Shown here one piece after another: positions 10,559 through 22,347 of a DNA stretch of 64,000 nucleotides. The stretch is taken from positions 317,592 to 381,591 of the forward strand of contig NW_003213889.1 in NCBI RefSeq assembly GCF_000006405.1, written 5' to 3'. The translations under genes were made by a program, and so were the position numbers. Numbering within the stretch: position 1 is the first letter of the stretch; each line of letters begins with the position of its first letter. Origin of the DNA: Perkinsus marinus ATCC 50983. Lineage: Eukaryota; Perkinsozoa; Perkinsida; Perkinsidae. The notes beneath the pieces were generated by a model, which worked only from the letters and a program-made list of their open reading frames with translations, was not told where the DNA came from and made no database searches.

Positions 10559-13289
10559 TCAATGAACTGCTATGGCTGGGGTCGAAGGAATTTCCCTCGC
10601 AACACCCTGCGAGACATCGAGAAATACCCTCTGTCTCCTGGCTTCATGAACGCCAAGCCCAGGCACATCGTCAGTGGAGTCGGCTGTGGAAAGAGAGGTG
10701 TCGGAAGAATCAAGAGACTCCGTGGCCATCTCTACTGGGGGCTGTTGACCTATTAGGCGATTCTCAACACCGGTCCACATCCCTGCAAAAACCGTTACAG
10801 CATACACCAAGTAGTAGATTCGGAAACCACCAGAGGAAATGATTCCTGCAGCGCCTTCCGAACCGGCCAAGCAATCCTCAACGAGTCGGTTCTTAGCGTT
10901 CAGGAATGTATCCAAGCACATCTGAGCAGCCACATTAACGTCATCCTTGAATGGAGGGATATTCTTCTCCTCGTTAATAGCTATAAACAACCGCTCCGAA
11001 GACGATTGCAGGGATAAACCAAAGTCCCTGAGAGAAGGTAAGATGCAGTCTAGCATCTTTGCCGCCGGACCAGTAACAGACAGGGATGACGCAATCAGGG
11101 CATTGTGCAATACCAGAGCTTCATTGACTAGTTTGCCTATCTCGGCGCGTCTTCTCAGAACCCTCTTAGTGGTAGGCGACAACAATTTCAGTGAACCCAA
11201 CATCGCGATTTCAGCACTGGCATCTTCTCTATACTTCACTTGAGTACTCAGCGACTTGAAAACAGCGTGACTGAAGTCATCTCGAGGATCGTGTAGAGGG
11301 GCATCTCTGAGCTCCGAACGAGCCCGTACCAGTTGCCAGACAGCTTCCTCAACACCGTTACTGCACTCCTTGACTGTGTGAGCCGCCGCCTGCTTGTAAT
11401 GGACAGCAGCAAATTCCGGGAAGAAAACCGCAGAGAAGATCGTAACATATATACCGCCAGCAGCAGTAAGACCAGCCCTCCAGGCTGCGGCAATCATCAT
11501 CTGGTCCGGCGGCAGTGTCGTGCCTATTGCCAATCCCATACAGACGACAAACCAAGTGAGTATAAATACAGTGCCAGCATATCCAATACCACCGTAAGAG
11601 CTGGCGGATTTGCCAATGAACACAACGATCATCATCTCGACAAAGATTGCCGCCGAATCATGTGGGTTAGCACTGAGACAGATTACGCTGACAGCCGCAC
11701 CAGCCAGGGTACCGATAGTCCTTCGACCGCCCCTCAGTAAGGATGCTCCACAAGTTGGCAAAAAGCAGAGATAGACAGGGAGGATACCCCATAGGCCGTG
11801 TTGACGGACGCCCTCGCTGTAGTGTTGACCAACAACGAGGACGACTTCACCAATCACGACGGCGAGGGTGAACCGGGCTGCATAAATCAACGTAGGCCGA
11901 GCACCACCACCCTCATTAAGGCCTCTGAAAAAAGGCTCCGCCCACCAAGCCTTCCACCACGCCACAAAGCCAGCAAAGGGGTGACAAGAGTACCTCTCAG
12001 CCTAAAAGAGCGAAGAACGTCTCTACAATATCGGAGCTACTCTGAGCTTACCTGCTCACTATTTTTTGCGCGTAGCTGCAGACTAGCGTCTCTGTAATCT
12101 TGAGCTCTACAAGCGAAGTAGAACGCCGAACCCAAAGCGGACTGGAACCGCATGAACTCGTTGTCGTCCGGAGGCTCAATATCACCACTCGTCACTAAGC
12201 TTGCAGCGCTACGATTGACCTTCAAAAGATGGGCTTCGAATACTCTGGCCCGGTCCCGTAGATTGATAGCGTCCGCTCTTTCCCTTAATGTCGGCTCCGT
12301 TTCATAGATGGAGCGCAAGACGAGACCCACGCTGCTCCTCAATTCCAACAAATCAGCTGCCATTGGTTGCCAGTAGTTCTCTAGAATGAGATCAGAGAAC
12401 TTGCCAGACTTCAAGTTCTGTCTGAGCGAAAATAAGTCCGCTACCATCTCCCACGCTGGCGTGTTGACATCAGCAGTTACAGGATGAGACGCAATACTGA
12501 CACATGCGCGAAGGAAGTCATCATAGGCCGAGCGCAGCAGCTCGGTATGCTCATCACCAGATACTATGTATGACGTCAATATGTCATAGAGATTGGCTGC
12601 TGAGTAGCTGAACCGTTGGAAAGGTGGGGGACTGTCGGCAGGGAGGAGGTGTGCGAGATGAAGTAGCTGAAGAATAATGAACGATGTGAGGGTACCAAAG
12701 GTTTGGAATACCGCAAAGGCAGTTCCTTCTTTGTAACCGTTGTTAACGAACCATAGCACAGCCACACCAGAGGAGACTAGCGATGTTTGACCCATAATAA
12801 TCTCGCTCATCTTGCATCCACCATTCGACTGAGACATGCAGAAGAAGAAAGTGATAGGGAGGAAGAACAGAACAGCCCATAGGCGATAGTAGATGCCGCC
12901 ACCCATTTCTTGAACAATGAAGTGCGCCAGGCAGCCAAACCCAGAACCCAACCATCGACCGATGATACTGGTCCTCGCAAAGGCATTAATAGATGGCCAG
13001 TTGAACTTGACCGCGAAGTTGGAGAAAACCGGACCAATGATCTGCAAAAGAAACAACTAGTGGTAATTCGATTCATTCATACGACTATTCTCATTGCCTA
13101 CTACGAATCATTCTGTCAAGAAGCTAAGTGGGTAGGAAGGCAGCCCTGTATTACTGATAGATAGGCCCACCACGCTGTCTTTGGTGCCAAGTAAAGGGGT
13201 ATTGCAGTGATGCCTGCTGATATTATAGTCGCCAGTGAAAAAACAAACTTATACCACGGAACTGACGGCAAAGTTGGGGCGGATGTCAT
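10559..13289 (-). CDS. FUSC/ALMT-like membrane transporter, paralog B
   Basis: Tandem paralog of the gene at 6301-9765. Exons: 13289-13155, 13041-12052 and 12001-10559, all phase 0, giving 855 aa with the same two-bundle FUSC architecture (GASLLRGGRRTIGTLAGA in the second bundle). Intron 1 is only 113 bp and lacks the minisatellite found in paralog A; intron 2 is 50 bp. The start ATG corresponds to that of A, and exon 1 of both encodes a helix ending in YLS before the splice. Divergence is patchy: the 3' part of exon 2 plus intron 2 is almost identical to A, whereas the middle of exon 2 and the C-terminal tail differ clearly. This pattern indicates recent gene conversion. Confidence 0.85.
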
Positions 13290-13407
13290 CAGAAAACGAC
13301 AAGTTAAAAATACAAGCTAGAGGAAATCTAGGTAGTGACACAAAATATGGAAATCACCATAGAGACCTACAGAGATTCTACTCTTCCGATAAACACCGAC
13401 ACATACG

Positions 13408-13904
13408 TTATAACAATACGTTAAACAATAGGCAATTAAAGACCGTTAAACAATCGGGCCCTTGTAGGCCCGCCTGCACCATCTCAGGGAGCGATGCTAT
13501 CTGCTCTGGTGACAGGTTCCCAAGGGCCACCATGATGCTCTCAATATCAGCAGCAACATTCGAACCAGTAAGATTCGATACCTCCCTCTCCAGACGATCA
13601 AGCATCTCGTCGATAGGGGCAGATGGTGTGCTAGAAGGCAGCTACACGCAAGAGAGTAACGTCAACAAGACCTTCGTATGGTACACTACCACTGTTTGGA
13701 GGCCAGCTGCACCTGTAGTCTGTTGTCCATAGAAAGACATGGGCTGTACTGCCGACTCTGACGCCACCACCACGCCTCGTGTCCGGATCTGCTGCAGCCC
13801 GTCCTTCGCTGAGCTCACCTAAGGAAGGATACAATGGTCAACAACTCAAGAACCTTCACAATCCATACCTCATCTGCTGTGAGAGGTAACAAGCGCTCTC
13901 CCAT
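13408..13904 (-). CDS. Small unknown protein, three exons
   Basis: Chained exons 13904-13869, 13818-13690 and 13641-13408 give 132 aa with consistent phase 0 and introns of 50 and 48 bp. The N terminus is MGERLLPLTADE. The C-terminal half has a predicted helix, EMLDRLEREVSNLTG, followed by IESIMVALGNLSPEQIASLP. No transmembrane segment or known motif was recognised. It lies just upstream of FUSC paralog B on the same strand, 118 bp from its start codon. The regular intron sizes and acceptors support it being real, but the function is unknown. Confidence 0.5.
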
Positions 13905-14305
13905 AAAGCTCCTAGAAAGTAGTACGCATGAATAAGTGCCAGTGACAGATTGGGATCATCATTGAGAGGCCTTATCATGTGCCTGGCATCATCATCATGC
14001 CAGTCATACTCTACCTTTCTACTTCACTACATGATAGCAAGGATGATGTACTCGAGATGTATCGTATAGAGGAGCTGAGTAGCAGTTAGATGATTGAGGA
14101 GGTCATCGGCCACGTCCACGGCGTTACGAGGCTCCCCTCAGCAGGTCCCACTCACGGCTGCATCTCGTCCTCGTGACCAATACCAGACATTGACTCAAGC
14201 GGAAAACTGAACTGAATGAATGTGTAACTATACCTATAATGAGACAACTCATGCTCAACAACACACCGCTTTTACACTGAGAACCATTAACTACAAAATG
14301 ACCGT
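13905..14305. other. Spacer upstream of the small unknown gene
   Basis: About 400 bp between the serpin stop codon and the start of the small gene at 13904, both on the minus strand. It should contain the serpin 3' end and the promoter of the small gene. Nothing else was recognised. Confidence 0.5.
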
Positions 14306-15430
14306 TTACACCAGAGTCGGCTCCTTAATCTTAGCAATGAAAACGATGCTATTGGTAGGTCTATGCCTAACTATGAACAAGAAAGGCCTATCGCAGACCA
14401 TATGGAAAGGAGGATCAATAGGCATCGCCGTAAGCATCATCATAGCCGATGCTGCTGCAGCTTCAGTGCCTTCCTCATCGACTGTCATAACAGCCTTATG
14501 AAGCACGGAACCCACTTCAAGGCCAGGGCCCATCTTACTGTAGTCGCCATCTAACACCAACCCCATACGCTCGAAAAGCTTTGTCATATCTCGTACACCA
14601 TACTCCACCTTGAACTTGGGGAACGAAACGCTGCCCTCTTTGTTGTGTTGCATACCTTCACACCAAACGTCAAAGTCACGCGCCACAAAATTATCCACAG
14701 ATACTCCTTCAGCTGGCAACGCTATAACAGCATCATAATCGTCATGGGCATAAGGAACCACTGCCACCTGCACCTTGTCGTCAGCGTAGTAATCGAAACC
14801 CTTCTGCCTCGTATCTCCATATGGGCTTGCAGCAACCATCATGTCAACCTTCATGGACGCTTCACCTTCTTGCTGAGTATGAAAGTCGGCTTCTTTAGTG
14901 AATGACTTCATGAACGACGTCTTCCATTGATCTTTGAAATGTACAGCGTTGACCAAAGTCGCACCATCAGGCGGATCAGCTGAGAGGAGATTCTCGATCA
15001 TACCATTGGTCTTTCTCTCGACCCAGGAATTGATAATGTCCTTGTGGGGTGCCTCAGGGAAGACCTCGGCATTCAAATTGGCCTTGACATCATCTGTGAA
15101 GGACTCAGTAAGGTGGCTCGACCAGACCGCATTAGCACAGGATAGAACATCACGATCAGCATTAGATCTACTAAAGTCGCGGCTAATATCACACAGCTTC
15201 TCCAAATCATCGACATGAGTGACGTTGAGTAGGCCGTCGAGTGTCTTACCCTCTTGGGCACCATAAGCAGCAATCGCCATCGTCTGGAAGAGGGATAGAG
15301 GACTCACCACAGTGTTGCTGCCACGGTCGGCTGGACATTCCTGCTGAAGCTCGTCCAGCAAGGCGAAAGCGAAGAGATTGATAGGATTCATAGGGTCAGT
15401 ATTCATTAGAATATTAACAACAACTGACAT
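14306..15430 (-). CDS. Serpin (serine protease inhibitor), intronless
   Basis: Single exon of 374 aa from the first ATG at 15430, a typical serpin length. Near the N terminus is the helix-B region SNTVVSPLSLFQTMAIAAYG. The central region contains LVNAVHFKDQWKTSF (usual FKGxW motif, here FKDQW), and the C terminus holds CDRPFLFIVRH. The reactive-centre hinge reads EEGTEAAAASAM, matching the inhibitory consensus with small residues at P15-P9; counting 17 residues from the first Glu places P1-P1' near Ala-Met. An inhibitory serpin acting on elastase- or subtilisin-like proteases is therefore likely. No clear signal peptide is present, so it may be cytosolic unless an upstream exon exists. Confidence 0.93.
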   Translation of the reverse strand: MSVVVNILMNTDPMNPINLFAFALLDELQQECPADRGSNTVVSPLSLFQTMAIAAYGAQEGKTLDGLLNVTHVDDLEKLCDISRDFSRSNADRDVLSCANAVWSSHLTESFTDDVKANLNAEVFPEAPHKDIINSWVERKTNGMIENLLSADPPDGATLVNAVHFKDQWKTSFMKSFTKEADFHTQQEGEASMKVDMMVAASPYGDTRQKGFDYYADDKVQVAVVPYAHDDYDAVIALPAEGVSVDNFVARDFDVWCEGMQHNKEGSVSFPKFKVEYGVRDMTKLFERMGLVLDGDYSKMGPGLEVGSVLHKAVMTVDEEGTEAAAASAMMMLTAMPIDPPFHMVCDRPFLFIVRHRPTNSIVFIAKIKEPTLV

Positions 15431-15559
15431 GCTATCTAACAGCAGAAACACCGACACAAAAATTGTCCCTTGTGATCGCTAGTGATGATGACCAGCCACT
15501 AACTGCGGCCCCCACTAAGCCGCAGTCCAACACACTATAACATAACTGAGCACATTATG

Positions 15560-17120
15560 GAGGAGTCATTCGAATTGTTGGAGATACTATTCTTCTCAGG
15601 AGCATGCCAATCAACACCCAAGCAGTCGGCTCTACAAACTTCGTATTACTCCCTCCCACAGCTAAAGATACTATGGTGGATCATCACTTCACGACATCGA
15701 TCACTTGCAGGGCGACCTGATCCATATCCAACTCTTGCGAACTTTCGAAGGGTCGAGGCATGCCTACTAATGATCACACTGACCTTAGCTCCAGCCAGGG
15801 ATAAGTCATCAACCTTCGTTTGGTCGCTTATAACACGTGCCGCCTCAATGGCACACCGAACAACATCGGCTGTGTCAGTGTGGACAGCCGCTTTCCAAGG
15901 CCTGTACCCATAATAGCCGCTCCGTTACCACGAATGAGCCACGGGCCTCGTACGTGAGCCGAGCCTCTTCTCTCAGTTCTGAGTTGAGAATTTCCTCAAC
16001 TAGCAGCACAGCCTGTTAGTCTAACCTCTCCTCCATGCTCCCCGCCCTTTGCTACAGTCACCCTCTCTAGGACATCAGTATATCAATCCGCCATACCCAA
16101 GAGCGCAATACCAGCCCTTCAATCTTCGAAATATCAAGAAATCTATCAGTTACCGATAAGGCCTCCTACCACATCAGTCTCCAGCTGCGAGTCGTAACCA
16201 TGGATATCTGCTGGTAACCCCCCTTGATTACATGTTGCTCACTAGACTAGCCCCTGTCGTCCAAGGGACGGGCCCCGCTTCACCTTGAAGCCAAGGCCTT
16301 GAGAATATGAACTTTCTGCATCACTCTTCACTTGTCTCTCCAGTACGAGCTTAAGTAACTCTATCGTAGCCTGGGCATCCTCAGGTCTACAGACACTCAC
16401 CTCGGTCCACGCGAGTGACTGGCTCTCAATACTCCTTCATAAAAGCATCAACACTGCCATCAGCCATCTGCTGCTGGGAAGCAGGGACATGATTAGCCAT
16501 CGAAGCATGACGCTCCTCCTCCTCCTACTGACTCCACCATGGCTCTCTATATCAACAATACTTGGCACTGAGGTCCTATGGTCCTCCACTAGATGAAGGC
16601 CAAAGGCTGAGGGCCTTTGTCCCTTCCCCTTTCAGCCACCCTGAGGCCTTCAGAATAGCAGGCTTCGTCCATCCTTTGCCAGTCGAATAAGCCGTAAAGC
16701 TCCCAACACCCTACCCGACCCGTCTATAACCTTGATGGGACCAACTTCCTTTACGGTCTCCTCATCCAGTCAGGTCGCGTCCTTAGGAGCCACAGGCCTA
16801 TGGGCCCAGTAACAGCAGATCCATCAGAATCCCTGGCTGCTCGTCACTGCTAAACTTCGACAGCATGGCGGCTAACACAATACAGCAACCTCCAATCACG
16901 AGGCCATGAGAGAGGTCGGATATTCAGCGGATGTCCTCCTCGAACCATGGGTATACTGCTCTCGGTGATGCCGACTAACCCGACAGTAACCCTGGCGGTC
17001 ATGGTGAAACAAGAGCTGGCTCGACAAGCTGAATAACTGTATATCGGCAAACGCCGAGGATACAGGTGGCAAGCATCCTCGAGGAGTACGACGACATCAA
17101 TCTGCAACAGTGCCACTCAT
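15560..17120 (-). CDS. Unresolved exon-like stretches, unknown gene
   Basis: Several minus-strand open stretches with splice-like ends look coding but could not be joined. They are a helix near 16015-15960 (EEILNSELREEARLT) apparently spliced to 15905-15790 (DVVRCAIEAARVISDQTKVD), a stretch near 16410-16290 (DAQATIELLKLVLERQVKSD), and one near 16780-16670 (KEVGPIKVIDGSGRVLGALR). No family was recognised. They may belong to one multi-exon gene ending near 15650, or to a decaying gene. The plus-strand ORF at 15557-15913 looks like a shadow. Confidence 0.3.
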
Positions 17121-17429
17121 CAGGAAATCTGAGGGGACTATGGGACATTGGGACTAAACACAACTAGCTCTCACTGCGGACAAACGCTGAAACGGGATGC
17201 ACCTACTACTGCAACTACTAATCCCTGTTGACGGCAAACACCATCACTTCGTGTCATCATGGCTCATCTTTCACAGAATTTATCATGGCTCTCACTCATT
17301 GAGAGAGGCCGTAGAGGACTCGCTGGCAGCAGGACCAGCAGCTACCGCTTCACGGAACAAGGCTCTGTAATGCACGGCTCTACAAGGCTTGACCACATGC
17401 TTGGACTTACTGTAGTTCCGGACTGGCCG
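17121..17429. other. Spacer, nothing recognised
   Basis: About 310 bp at the 3' side of the ankyrin-repeat gene. No coding or RNA feature was supported. Confidence 0.4.
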
Positions 17430-18421
17430 CCTTGCCGCTAGCCAGCGACTTGGGCGAACGACGCAGCCTGTCCTTCACTAGAGGATCAGCCCCGTGCTCT
17501 AGTAGTAGTCGACATACTCCAACGTGGCCGAAGAATGCCGCGTGGTGCTGACAAGTACAGTTGATGACCCCCCCAAGCAGAAGGGGATTACCAGTGGCGT
17601 CTCGCCCCATTTAGTCAAGGCTTTCATATCCGCCTTGTTCTGTAATAAAATCTTAGCCAACTCCTCATTTCCTTGCCAGCATGCAATCTAATAGAGTATC
17701 GAAATACCTCGAGCCGCCTAAAGGCACTACTACATGCAGAGGAGAGAGACCCCTCTTGTCCTTCATAGTCAGCAGCTCACAGTGCTCTTTACAGAGCCTC
17801 TTGACAAAGGCCAACCTCCCAACTTCACACGCCCTTAAATTTTCCAATCATATACAAGACATCACATCACTGGTACCAATGCATAACAGTCCATTCCTCC
17901 TTGTCTATAGCATGGACATCACTGACAGGCAAGAGCAGCTCAGCTACGTCCATGTGGCCCTGCTTAACAGCCACCATCAGTGGCGTCATGCCCTCACTAT
18001 CAGCTTGATTGATCTGATGTTTCTGAACATGATCATACGAATGAGTAACCAACGATGGTCTTTCCCTGGCTCCAATGTGACAGGAAAAATGCTTCTAGAC
18101 CTTTCCTACTATCACCTTTTTCTCTATCAGAGTCTCCACTTCATTGAGATCACCTCTAAAAGCAGCTAGATGCAGGTCGGTTGGTCTGACCCTAGCATCA
18201 GCTGGGACCTCAGCTCCCTCCATAAGTTCGCCCCACATAGCATCCTCATCATCACCACCCGAAGTCGTAGATGGCGTTGAATCCGGCGCTGCTGTTGTCT
18301 CCTGGCCATCGCCCAGCTTAGCCACAATATTACACCCTCCACCGCTACCCGAGGTATATGCCTGATCATTCGAGCCAATGAACAGGTCATTCAAATAAGG
18401 GTATTGCCTTATTAGATTCAA
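17430..18421 (-). CDS. Ankyrin-repeat protein
   Basis: At least four minus-strand exons encode ankyrin repeats. About 18410-18110 has an acidic, Ser/Thr-rich leader, then DLHLAAFRGDLNEVETLIEK. About 18050-17875 has GMTPLMVAVKQGHMDVAELL. About 17850-17690 has KRGLSPLHVVVP. About 17610-17440 has HHAAFFGHVGVCRLLLEHG, then ADPLVKD. These fit the TPLHxAAxxGHxxVxxLL consensus, so the protein probably mediates protein-protein contacts. The start codon was not found with confidence: the first exon is opened by a TTG after an in-frame TGA, so an upstream exon (perhaps the MIDERD ORF at about 18460) is likely. No other domain was seen. Confidence 0.75.
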
Positions 18422-18469
18422 TGTCGCTCAAGACGTCTCTCTCATCAATCATCTCATCCACTTTATTAC

Positions 18470-19540
18470 TTTTACTGCTGCTACCCAGCCATCCACAGGA
18501 GCTCCCATGATCGTTACGGGATACAACCGCGTGAGACGCGAGAGAAAATCCTCCAATACCAGCACCACAGATAACCTACAACATCACCAACCTGGCCACA
18601 CACTCTAGGCTACAGTGGCACTACCAAGGCCATCGACGAACCGGCCTCAGAACGGCTACCAGTGAGGAGCAGGTTCGCCGTTAGTCGATTCCATCTATAC
18701 ATCCTCATCTGCCTCTGTACATACCGGAACCCCGATTGACGGATGAACATCGATACAAGGCACAAGACTACAACCAGCAACGCAAGATGATGAGAAAATA
18801 TGTGAGCCCGCGCTTCGCTCCGCTCGAACAGCGTTTTCACATTGTGCTCTATTCAATTTCGATACCTGCATGATTAAAAATAACATGCATGACTGGATCA
18901 GATGGACTACGAGTTTCTCACCCGCAGTATCCTTCGAGACCCCATGGGCACCGAAAGACCATCATATCTTAACACTGCCTGAGAGGTACACGCGCGCAGT
19001 TACACTATCTGTTTCGTCAGATGTATATAATTCTCAATTGTTGCATGTTTGTTGTGAGCGAAGTTTGTCTCTATCTCATCGACACGAATGATGCAACGGT
19101 TTCATATCCCCCAGTATTCCTGTTGTTTTCTTCTCATGGTCAGATTGTTTTCAGAACCGTTTCACTTTGCGATTGCTATCCATTGATTAGAACGATGTAT
19201 AACCGCGGGTAACCGCGCCCTAGGCTACGATCGGAATCCTCGTAGGGAGGTTGCGACCTCCATCAATCCATGACATCACTCTGGAGAAGAGGGTGAGGTG
19301 GCTGTAAGGAGGTACACCAGCAGACCCATTGATACTGATTCCGCAAACTAAACACTCTAGTGAATGAATGCTAGATATCTGCCGAGATCGAATAGGACGA
19401 TGGTGACTCAGGTTAGTATGACGATAATCGCAAGTGGAGATGTTTTTGACACAACACAATAAGAATGTCGGAAATGAAAAGAAAACTCATGAAAGACACC
19501 AATCCACCACCTAACTAAAAATATAAGATGCCTAATACGC
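18470..19540. other. Intergenic spacer
   Basis: About 1.1 kb between the ankyrin gene and the stop codon of the acyl-CoA dehydrogenase gene. The ORFs here are short, begin at random and lack splice-consistent neighbours. No tRNA or repeat was recognised. Confidence 0.5.
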
Positions 19541-21672
19541 TTATAATCGAGCCTGTCTGGCGGCCAGATCCAGCATAATCTGAAAGAACAATGGTAATAC
19601 TCAAAAGCCACAGGATTTGAACTATTCAATGGTAATCACTGAATGGTAATCCTCGGTTACCTCTTCTGAGCCACCACCAATTGCATTCACTCTCACTTCC
19701 CGATACAGCCTCTCTATTCTAGCCCCAGGGCCGGAGCCCTGTAGATAGCTACGTCCGCCAAGTACCTACCAAAGCGCCTCATCGAGGTACACACAGAAGA
19801 GAAGTTGACTTGGGAAGCTTCTCTAGCACAGAACTCGAAGGTCTTAGTAGCCTGAACCTTCAATAAGGCCACCTTCCCAGCCAACTCGCTCTGGCTCGAC
19901 CTGTCGTACAACGTTTGACCCAACATATAAATATATCCCAGCTCACTGCGGCCACTGTATGGCAATGTTCTCGATGTAGTAATGAGTGGCCAGCACTCGT
20001 CGGGCCATCTCTGCTATCTTGTGACGTATAACCTGAATCCAAGATGTCCCTAGCCGAGGCCGCACACTACTAATATGTTTCTACGCAAGGCAAACTGTGA
20101 ATTGTACGAGCACAGTCAGCGAAAGCTACCACACCAATTTGAATATCATCCAAGCGTGATATTCTCGCTCCCTGCTAATCATCCAAAAGAGCAAGGTACA
20201 TTCCATCACACTTCGCATGCCTAACCTGATGATCGATAAGGCGTTTGCCAAAGGTCCTTCTGGTCTTCGCATAGCGTATGGCATCCTCCATGCAGATGCG
20301 GGCGTGGCGACAAGACTGTAAGGCCAACATGAGGCGTTCATGATTGAAGTTGTGCCTAACGATACCATAACGAGTAGTGGAAAGTAGGAGTGGCCACACA
20401 TGATCGCCTTGAAGCCGTGACCGCGGCGACCTATGAGCATCTCGATCGGTACCTTATACGAATTCCTCCCTACACTAGAGTCAACAGCCTACTTTAACAT
20501 CTTCGAAAGTGATACGAGCCGTTCCACTCGACTTCCAGCCCTGCGTAGACAATCGAGTCGTAGCCACTCCTGGTAAGGTACGATCAATCATCAGGAGAGA
20601 GAGACCGCTGTCACCGGCTATGTGGACCTACTCTACACGTGAACCAGTCGATTGGGGACGCCACAGCCTACTGCCGTAGTGAAGTAGTCTGCCCAAGGAC
20701 CCGAGGTTATGAAAGTCTTCATGCCATTCACTAGGTAGTGCTTGCCGTCAGGCTGCCAACGAGGTTGCTTGAAACGGAGTGATATGTTCTACAGCTTACT
20801 TGAAGAACAGCCGTGGTTTGGATATTAGCAACATCACTGCCAGCATACGGCTCTGTCACAGCTAGAGCTAGGATCTTATCTCCTTGGACAATCTCCCGAG
20901 CTAGCCGAGAGGTCAGCTCGGGTCCCCCAGCCAATCCACCTAGACAGTTGGATAAAATTAAGTGTGGAGTCGATGGGAACATACCCGCGAGGAGAGGAGG
21001 CAAGCCTATGGCTAGACTCACGAAGCAGCTTGCTATAACACCTCCTGCACCACAATTTGCAAGCTCATCGTTGATAATGAGATCATGCCAGATGTCAACC
21101 TCGTGTGGACCTGAGAGACAATCGACTCGAGATGAGCTGGTATTGAATCGTAATAATGGGAATATGGCTTGCGAGCACAAAGCTGTTGATGATTATACGA
21201 ACTGGAAGATCGAGTGGTATCGACGTGGATAAGTCGGTGAAGTTACACATTCTCACCAGGTCTCTCAGGATTCCCCTTGCAGAGAGGAGGAGGAGTGCCT
21301 CCTATGGACGTGGGCCACAATGGAGCGTATCTAGTCATACTTAACAGCAGCGAGCTGTCCGCACACTTACACGCCGCTTTGATAAGCCTTGCGATGGAGC
21401 TCTCGCGGGAACTTGCCCTCGGCCTCCCATTGCGGTATAAAGGGGATAATGTGCTCCAAGATGAATGCCCTGATTAGTCGTCGGAACTCGTGATGTGACT
21501 GACACCAGATGCACTCGTCAACAACCCGATTGCGTCTATCGAGCATCACCTCATTGAGGTAAGGGTGGTGCTTTGGGAAATCCCAGTCCCAATACCATCC
21601 TGGCTGGGCAGTTATGGAAGCTTCTCGCGCATCAGCATCGGATGCATCGCCACCGGAAATAGACGGTGCCAT
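19541..21672 (-). CDS. Acyl-CoA dehydrogenase
   Basis: FAD flavoenzyme that introduces the alpha,beta double bond into acyl-CoA, the first step of fatty-acid or branched-chain beta-oxidation. The first exon starts at ATG 21672 and holds an N-terminal helix domain (FRRLIRAFILEHIIPFIPQW). Later exons carry DIWHDLIINDELANCGAGG, the flavin/substrate signature LAVTEPYAGSDVANIQTTA, then VNGMKTFITSG, LLMIDRTLPGVATTRL, HERLMLALQSCRHARICMED and TRRTFGKRLIDHQ. The tail is IERLYREVRVNAIGGGSEE, spliced to IMLDLAARQARL before the stop at 19541-19543. The GGSEEIMLDLAARQ ending resembles the long-chain/bacterial ACAD group. About ten short introns are needed; not all were placed. No clear mitochondrial presequence was seen. 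Confidence 0.9.
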
Positions 21673-22347
21673 TACGATGTTAGTACAGCTTTAACAGTTC
21701 ACATACACCATCAAACATACAAGTGTAGAACACACTCGCACTACAATCAGATCACTTTAAGGGCTGAAGTTGCTGTTTACGTGCGTCATGTTTCACACGC
21801 TACGGAACGCCTGTACAATGCTTTCCTGGCACAACTCGTCCACTGTGTGTGTACGCCACTACGTTGCGTATGGTGTTCGCTTGGGTTACTTGAGTGCTTG
21901 CTATGGACTTCCCTCAGCTCACCTCTGAGCAAAAGCTAACTTAGTATCTATCTCACGCCACCTCCGGGACATGTAACTGCATGTAGTTTTTTTTCTCAGT
22001 TCACGTACTGGTTTCACGTGGATCCCCAAACACTCTTACAAATTGTAACTTAAAGTTACAATCGAATCACCAAACAATTGAATCGATCATCATGGCGCGC
22101 GCGAGACCTACTTGACCACGTAGTTGAGGGTTGAAGTTGATCTTGCGACCAATGCCACTTTGAAATGCTCTTGCAAGCAAACTCCATGTTATACGCTAGA
22201 GAACTGCTGCTACTCCGCGCTAATCGGCAGAGCTCGTTGTTATCATATGGCTAGTCTAATCTTGACCCATGATACGTGGATAGTCTCATCGGACCTCTTC
22301 GTTCGTTGAATCACTACGACTGTATAGTGCCGTTATCGCTGCTTTCG
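21673..22347. other. Divergent intergenic region
   Basis: About 675 bp between the oppositely transcribed acyl-CoA dehydrogenase and the mitochondrial-type gene. It probably contains both promoters. No TATA box or conserved element could be assigned. Confidence 0.5.
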
